Shown piece by piece: positions 59,518-64,000 of a stretch of DNA of 64,000 nt (position 1 is the stretch's first letter; each line of letters opens with the position of its first letter). The position numbers were made by a program, and so were the translations under genes. The notes beneath the pieces were generated by a model, which saw only the letters and a program-made list of their open reading frames with translations, searched no databases and had not been told where the DNA came from. The stretch is from Streptomyces griseiscabiei (GTDB lineage: Bacteria > Actinomycetota > Actinomycetes > Streptomycetales > Streptomycetaceae), in NCBI RefSeq assembly GCF_020010925.1, contig NZ_JAGJBZ010000001.1, forward strand, positions 186,001-250,000, read 5' to 3'.

Positions 59518-60156
59518 ATGGTGTCCGCCGACCGTCTACTCGCCTTCGCCGCCATGTCGTTCCTGCTGATCGTGATACCCGGTCCGAGCGTGCTGTTCGT
59601 GATCGGGCGGGCCCTGGCGCAGGGGCGCCGTGCCGCGTTGACCACGGTGGTGGGCAACACGGTCGGTGCCTATGTGCTGATCGTGGCCGTGGCGTTCGGG
59701 GTGGGAGCGGTCGTGGAGCGCTCGGTACTCGTCTTCACGGTGCTCAAGCTGGTGGGCGCCGCCTACCTGGTGTTTCTCGGCATCAAGGCGTGGCGTGAGC
59801 GTGCTTCGCTGCAGGCGGCGGTCTCCGGGGCGGGCACCGCGCGGGGCGGCCGGCGCACGTTCTGGGAGGGGTTCGCCGTCGGCGTGAGCAATCCCAAGAC
59901 CATCGTGTTCTTCGCGGCGGTCCTGCCGCAGTTCGTCGACCGCGGCCAGGGTCATGTCGTGGCGCAGATGCTGCTGTTGGGCCTGGTGTTCAACATCATC
60001 GCCGTGGCGTCCGACATGGTGTGGGGGTTGGTCGCGGCCACCGCCCGGGACTGGTTCGCACGCTCGCCGCAGCGGCTTTCCCTGGTCGGCGGGATCGGCG
60101 GACTCACCATGATCGGGCTCGGCGTGACGGTCGCCACCACGGGGCGCAAGGACTGA
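59518..60156 (+). CDS. LysE/RhtB-family amino acid exporter
   Basis: This 212-residue membrane protein with about six helices exports amino acids or similar metabolites. N-terminal family motif: FLLIVIPGPSVLFVIGRALA, then VVGNTVGAYVLIVAVAFGVG, LKLVGAAYLVFLGIKAWRER and GFAVGVSNPKTIVFFAAVLP. ATG 59518 gives the usual length; ATG 59509 adds three residues. It is divergent from an amino-acid importer across a region with two candidate operators, which suggests opposing import and export under one signal. Confidence 0.88.
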   Translation: MVSADRLLAFAAMSFLLIVIPGPSVLFVIGRALAQGRRAALTTVVGNTVGAYVLIVAVAFGVGAVVERSVLVFTVLKLVGAAYLVFLGIKAWRERASLQAAVSGAGTARGGRRTFWEGFAVGVSNPKTIVFFAAVLPQFVDRGQGHVVAQMLLLGLVFNIIAVASDMVWGLVAATARDWFARSPQRLSLVGGIGGLTMIGLGVTVATTGRKD

Positions 60157-60307
60157 TCACCGCCTGCCGGTCGACATCCGGCGGGCCTTGGCCTCTGTCC
60201 GCGTTCACGGCCCCGTACGGCTGGTGTTCGGGCGCCTGTTCCTCCTGGGTGAGGCCCGGGGTGAAGCTTCCGCGGCGCACAGCCTCAGTTGAAAGCCGGC
60301 CGCGACG

Positions 60308-60530
60308 TTGAACGGTTGGGCTCCGGTCGGCGCCCAGTTGACGGAGCACACCCGCGCGCAGGCCGCCCTGCCGACCGCCTTCACCCCCCGCAACGGACCC
60401 GGCCACCCACCCCCTCCCCGGCACCCGCGCCCCCGATCTCGCCTTCGCCGACCCGGGCGAGAGCCTCCTCTCCCTGCTGCGCGCGGACGCGTACCTCCTG
60501 CTCGACCTCACGATGGGCGGCACGCCGGCG
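60308..60530 (+). pseudogene. Remnant of an FAD-dependent aromatic monooxygenase C-terminus
   Basis: In one frame PVGAQLTEHTRAQAAL (about 60323-60370) matches the region after the FAD domain of MhpA/PgaE-type hydroxylases. In another, GTRAPDLAFADPGESLL then SLLRADAYLLLDL (60420-60510) matches their thioredoxin-like C-terminal domain. The frames differ and no start or N-terminal FAD motif is present. The rest of 60157-60625 has no gene I can support. Family from recalled motifs. Confidence 0.55.
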
Positions 60531-60625
60531 AGCGCGCGCTGCCGGTCTCGCCGTCCGCACCGGGAGGCTCTACGCACCCCCGGCCGCCCGCCCCCTCACA
60601 GGAAAAAGGCGCCCCCGCACCCGAT

Positions 60626-61210
60626 CTACGCCTCGACGGCTGCGCCCGACCGCGCGGCCCGCTCGATCTTCGCGTGGTGGGCCGTGCGGGCCTCCTCGTC
60701 GATCTGCTGTTCGTGTTCGGGGCGCAATCCGGTCCGGCCGTCGAGGCTCTCGCGCAGGATGTCGGCGTGCCCGGCATGCCGGACAGTCTCGCCGAGGACG
60801 TGGACCATGACGGCGAACAGGTTGGTGTCGGCGTGGGGCTCCGGCCACCACGGCACGTGGCCGGGGGCGTCGAGGGCAAGCGCGTCGATCGTCGCGTCCG
60901 CGTGTTCCCACGTACGCCGGTAGAACCCGATGATCTGGTCGCGGCTCTCGTCCTCGCCCGCCCACAGATCGCTGCCGTCGGAGTCCTGCCACCGGGGCAG
61001 CGGTTCCGGGGACGGGCGGCCGAAGACCTCGCCGAAGTACCGGGCCTCGACACTGGCCACGTGTTTGACCAAGCCGAGGAGATTGGTCCCGGTCGCCGTC
61101 AGAGGCCGGCGGGCGTCGTAGGCGGACAGGCCGTCGAGTTTCCACAGCAGCGCCGTGCGGTCCCGCCGCAGCCTTCCGTGCAGGGTGTCCTTCGCGAACT
61201 CATCGATCAT
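60626..61210 (-). CDS. DinB/YfiT-like putative metalloenzyme (DUF664)
   Basis: This 194-residue four-helix bundle protein carries the family's metal-ligand pattern: NLLGLVKHVASVEARYFGEV (first His) and LFAVMVHVLGETVRHAGHAD (two more His). WQDSDGSDLWAGEDESRDQI lies between. DinB-like proteins often act as thiol-dependent transferases (mycothiol or bacillithiol), and actinomycete members are usually mycothiol-related. ATG 61210 was chosen; a further M lies 18 bases upstream. It ends before the monooxygenase remnant and has no operon partner that reveals a substrate. Confidence 0.87.
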   Translation of the reverse strand: MIDEFAKDTLHGRLRRDRTALLWKLDGLSAYDARRPLTATGTNLLGLVKHVASVEARYFGEVFGRPSPEPLPRWQDSDGSDLWAGEDESRDQIIGFYRRTWEHADATIDALALDAPGHVPWWPEPHADTNLFAVMVHVLGETVRHAGHADILRESLDGRTGLRPEHEQQIDEEARTAHHAKIERAARSGAAVEA

Positions 61211-61243
61211 GCGGCACGAGCCTGCCACGGGCTGATCATGGTC

Positions 61244-62638
61244 TCAAGATCCCGACGACCTGAGGGCGCCCTGCTCCAGGCGGCGGACGAAGACGTCGCC
61301 GGTCTCGTTGGTGTCCCCGGCGACGAGGTCGTTGTCCGCCGAGCCGAAAGCCGCCCTCCGTCCGAAGGCGTCGATCACGGGCGACGAACGTTGGGCCGTG
61401 TCGCTCTGCCCGTCGTCCCGCGTGAGGTTCAACCGCCGCACCTCGCCGGTGACGAGATCACGGACAAAGGCGTCGGCGTCGCCGTTGGTGTCGCCCGGCA
61501 CCAGATTGTCGGCGGACGAGGTGAAGACCACACGCCGGTTGTCGGCACTCAGCGCGGCTCCGCGCTGGTTGACCTGCCCTGCCGAGTGGCCGTTCGGCTC
61601 CGACCCGTCGTGGGCGAGGGTGAGGCGCCGGGTGACTCCGGTCCTCAAGTCCTCGGCGAAGACATCCCGTTTGTCGTTGGTATCGCCCGGCACGATCTCT
61701 GGCCACTCGCTGGCGTAGAGGGCGTGACGCCCGTCCGGGCTCAGCCCGATCTCGCCCCGCACAGGCACGGACACGCCGTCGTGCGTGTGCGCCGCCCGGA
61801 CGGTCTTCCCGGTCCGGGTGTCCCGCACATAGAAGAGGAAGGCCTGCGGCCGTCTGGCCTCGGAACTCTCCGGCCGAGTCCCTTCCTGGTCCTGGTCATC
61901 ACCCTCCAGCGGGAACTGGGTCCGGAAGCCGATCCGGGTCCCGTCCGCGCTGATCGCCGCGCCTTCCGAGAACCCCTCCGTCTGTGACCCGTCGTCGGCC
62001 ACGCTGATCCGCTCGACGGTCCTCTTCCACCGGTCGCGGACGAAGACGTCCGCACGGTCGTTGGTGTCCCCAGGAACCAGATCGCTCCTGCTCGAAGTGA
62101 ACGCCACATAGCGGCCGTCGGCACTGATGGACGGCTCGTACGTCTGCGCCCACGCGGTCCCGGCCTCCACCAACACCTCCGTCCGGCCTGTCCGTCGATC
62201 GTGGACGAAGACGTCCTGGGCGTCAGGGGTGTCGCCGGGCGCCAGGTTGCCGGCGTAGGAACCGAAGGCGATGTAGCGCCCGTTCGCGCTCAACGAGTAC
62301 GTCGTGGATTCGTTGTCGGCCTGCGCGCCGTCGCCGGCCACGTTGACCCGCTCGACGGCGCCGGTCCGCAGATCCTTGACGAAGATGTCGGAAAATCCAT
62401 TGCTGTCCCCGGCGACCAGATTGGTCGCCGAGGAATCGAATGCGACATATCTACCGTCGGCGCTGATCCCGCCCACGTCGGAGAAGTCATCGGCCTGCGA
62501 GCCCTCGGCCGTGACGCTGACCCGCTCCGTTCGGGGCCGGTGCTCGTCACCGGCCGCCACCGCCGGGTTCCCAGGCAGCGTGGCCACACAGCTGCCGGCC
62601 AGGACCACCGACACCGCGGCCCGTCTCAGACGACGCAT
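61244..62638 (-). CDS. Secreted WD40/TolB-like beta-propeller protein
   Basis: This 464-residue protein has a signal peptide (RRAAVSVVLAGSCVATLPG, cleaved near AVAAG). The rest consists of roughly seven repeats of about 50 residues built on the pattern DGRYVAFxSxxxNLVxGDTN, xxxDVFVxD then xTGxxxR. Such propellers resemble TolB/PD40 units. The acidic loop GDTNxxxDVF recurs in almost every blade and could bind calcium. Function is unknown; extracellular propellers of this type are common in streptomycetes. It is not clearly linked to its neighbours. Confidence 0.85.
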   Translation of the reverse strand: MRRLRRAAVSVVLAGSCVATLPGNPAVAAGDEHRPRTERVSVTAEGSQADDFSDVGGISADGRYVAFDSSATNLVAGDSNGFSDIFVKDLRTGAVERVNVAGDGAQADNESTTYSLSANGRYIAFGSYAGNLAPGDTPDAQDVFVHDRRTGRTEVLVEAGTAWAQTYEPSISADGRYVAFTSSRSDLVPGDTNDRADVFVRDRWKRTVERISVADDGSQTEGFSEGAAISADGTRIGFRTQFPLEGDDQDQEGTRPESSEARRPQAFLFYVRDTRTGKTVRAAHTHDGVSVPVRGEIGLSPDGRHALYASEWPEIVPGDTNDKRDVFAEDLRTGVTRRLTLAHDGSEPNGHSAGQVNQRGAALSADNRRVVFTSSADNLVPGDTNGDADAFVRDLVTGEVRRLNLTRDDGQSDTAQRSSPVIDAFGRRAAFGSADNDLVAGDTNETGDVFVRRLEQGALRSSGS

Positions 62639-62910
62639 CGCTCCCCCTCCACAAGCTCCTCGGACCCTGGACGTTCGGGCCCGACAAAGCCAATAGCCAG
62701 GACTGACCGCGGGCAACGGCGCGGGGGGACAAATCAGCCGCTCGCCCGACTGCCCATATCGCCGCATATCACCTCCCACGCCACCTGCGGACAGCAGCCG
62801 GGAGTCGGCGACGCCTCCGGCCCTGAGGGGACATCCCCGACCACACGTCCGGGACGCGCCCCTCCTCACGCAGGACGCCCGGCGCCTGCCCGAGCGGATG
62901 TCCTTGGACC

Positions 62911-64000
62911 ATGGGACTGAACAGGCGTACGGCCATGCGGGCAGCCCTCTTGACGACGGTGGTGTCGGCGCTGGGACCGAACCGCAGGCACGCGCAGGGC
63001 ACTTCGGCCCTCCCCACGCTCACCGTCCAGGGCGAGGCGGCGGTCCGGACGAACATCCCGGTCGTACGCGACCGCCGCGCGTCGGGAGGCAGATACCTGG
63101 CCCTGGCGACGGGGAGGACGCCCGGGCCGCAGGGCTGGTACGCGACGTACGCCGTTCGGGCCCCGGAGGCGGGCGTCTACGCGCTGACCGCGATCGCCAC
63201 GGCGCCGGTGGAGGTACCGCACACGGAGGCGACCGCCTCGTACTTCCGACTCGCCCTCAACGAGGGCCCGTTCCGGGAGATCGCCCGCTCCCAGCCGTAC
63301 TGGTACGAGTCGAAGCCGGCGTGGGGCGACCTCTCCGAGCTGGACCTGGGAGTGCTCGAACTGCGGTGCGGCGAGAACACGTTGACGTTCCGGGTGACCG
63401 AGCCGACGGTGGTGGAGTCCGGGACGGCGTACGCGCTCGCGCTGGACCGCTTCACGTTGAAGCGGCGGACGGGGGTGCGGGTGCGGAGGGTGTCCGTGGG
63501 CGACGGAACGCTCAACACGTACCGGCACGGGGAACCGGCCCTCCTGACCCTCACACTCGACGGGCGTCCGGCCCGCCCGCTGCGTGTGCGGCACACCGTC
63601 GTCGACCACATCGGCAGGCGGGTCGCGGCAGGGGACTCGGCCGTCGCGGCCGGGGAGACGACGGTGAGGGCCGCACTCCCCCGACTCCCGCCCGGCAACT
63701 ACCGCGTGACGGTGTCCGCCGCCGACGACGGGAATGACGACGGGGACGACGTCGGCGGCGGTGACACCGAGGGCGTGACGGCCCACTTCGCGTGCCTGCC
63801 CGCCCGTCCCGCCGCGCCCGGTGACACCAACCGCTTCGGCGTCAACGTATGGGCCACCTCGCTGGTGCCGCCCTCCCGGGTCGACGCCTTCGCCGCCGCG
63901 ATGAAGGACATGGGCGCGGGCTGGACACGGGACGGCCGGTCCTGGCCCGCCACCGAGCCGACGCCGGGCGCGTACGACACGGCCCACCACGACCGGTTGA
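62911..64000 (+). CDS. Secreted glycoside hydrolase-like protein, 3' truncated by window edge
   Basis: The frame is open from ATG 62911 to the window end (over 360 residues) and continues outside. The N-terminus NRRTAMRAALLTTVVSA looks like a Tat-type signal. Residues about 40-180 form a beta-sandwich (PQGWYATYAVRAPEAGVYAL; GVLELRCGENTLTFRVTEP) like carbohydrate-binding modules. A second beta domain follows (LTLTLDGRPARPLRVRHTVV). Then RFGVNVWATSLVPPSRVDAF and MGAGWTRDGRSWPATEPTPG begin what looks like a clan-A glycosidase barrel (GH39/GH5-like entry). The catalytic residues are outside the window. Family is therefore open. Confidence 0.75.
   Translation, partial: MGLNRRTAMRAALLTTVVSALGPNRRHAQGTSALPTLTVQGEAAVRTNIPVVRDRRASGGRYLALATGRTPGPQGWYATYAVRAPEAGVYALTAIATAPVEVPHTEATASYFRLALNEGPFREIARSQPYWYESKPAWGDLSELDLGVLELRCGENTLTFRVTEPTVVESGTAYALALDRFTLKRRTGVRVRRVSVGDGTLNTYRHGEPALLTLTLDGRPARPLRVRHTVVDHIGRRVAAGDSAVAAGETTVRAALPRLPPGNYRVTVSAADDGNDDGDDVGGGDTEGVTAHFACLPARPAAPGDTNRFGVNVWATSLVPPSRVDAFAAAMKDMGAGWTRDGRSWPATEPTPGAYDTAHHDRL

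Noticed and set aside
1..64000. tRNA, rRNA, CRISPR array, insertion sequence or attachment site
   Set aside because: No cloverleaf-like gene, ribosomal sequence, regular spacer array, transposase motif or paired att repeat was seen on either strand by eye; a covariance-model scan could still find a small RNA.

Overview
The window is high-GC DNA with the gene style of a Streptomyces (or very close actinomycete) chromosome arm: GTG and TTG starts, ATGA stop/start overlaps inside operons, Tat signals on secreted hydrolases, many GntR/IclR/LacI/MarR/SorC regulators, and a Hanks-type kinase with an extracellular sensor. No rRNA, tRNA, CRISPR array, insertion sequence or phage gene was found. Coordinates come from reading frames, start codons and Shine-Dalgarno spacing. 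Functions come from motifs and gene context, not from database searches.

Layout. (1) 1-7924, plus strand: a 5'-truncated GH78 alpha-L-rhamnosidase, a GH3 beta-glycosidase, a gene remnant, a polytopic DUF418/YeiB-like membrane protein and an orphan secreted solute-binding protein. (2) 8012-19832, minus strand: one continuous L-fucose operon (ABC importer, L-fuconate dehydratase, lactonase, mutarotase, Zn-alcohol dehydrogenase, SDR, KDPG-type aldolase, PfkB kinase, aldo/keto reductase, GntR regulator), facing a Tat-exported GH29 alpha-L-fucosidase (20467-22698). (3) 22748-31143: a divergent cluster with a DUF5060/DUF4038-type glycosidase, a TIM-barrel isomerase, a split transketolase, an FGGY kinase and a SorC regulator. 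This gene set matches the isomerase/kinase/transketolase route for D-apiose. (4) 31236-34973: a small membrane protein, a decayed gene, and a Ser/Thr kinase translationally coupled to a membrane protein with a similar extracellular domain.

(5) 35159-45222: IclR regulator; a plus-strand operon of homoserine-dehydrogenase-like enzyme, aldehyde dehydrogenase and aspartase; then Lrp, cyclase-family hydrolase, HAD phosphatase, amino-acid permease, a CutA/NIF3-like small protein and a second IclR regulator. The three-enzyme operon reads as a complete route from L-homoserine to fumarate plus ammonia. (6) 45316-53733: a fructose/fructan regulon with LacI regulator, sugar ABC importer, PfkB kinase, secreted GH32 fructan hydrolase and a small ABM-domain protein. 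A 25-bp operator motif is shared by its two promoter regions. (7) 53810-60156: a Liv-type amino-acid ABC importer with a MarR gene at its end, and a divergent LysE/RhtB exporter. The space between carries two copies of ATCAGG-N3-CCTGAT and a 9-bp tandem array. (8) 60157-64000: a monooxygenase remnant, a DinB-family protein, a secreted WD40/TolB-like propeller, and the 5' part of a secreted glycosidase that runs off the window.

Taken together the window is a saprophyte's uptake and degradation district for plant-derived material: rhamnosides, fucosides, possibly apiosides, fructans and root-exudate amino acids. Each module has its own regulator and, in several cases, a visible palindromic operator. 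The points most worth following are the homoserine operon, the apiose-like cluster with its paired TGAAT-N4-ATTCA operators, the nested domain duplication inside the GH32 enzyme, the kinase/partner pair with similar extracellular domains, and the unexplained KDG-type kinase in a 6-deoxy-sugar operon.
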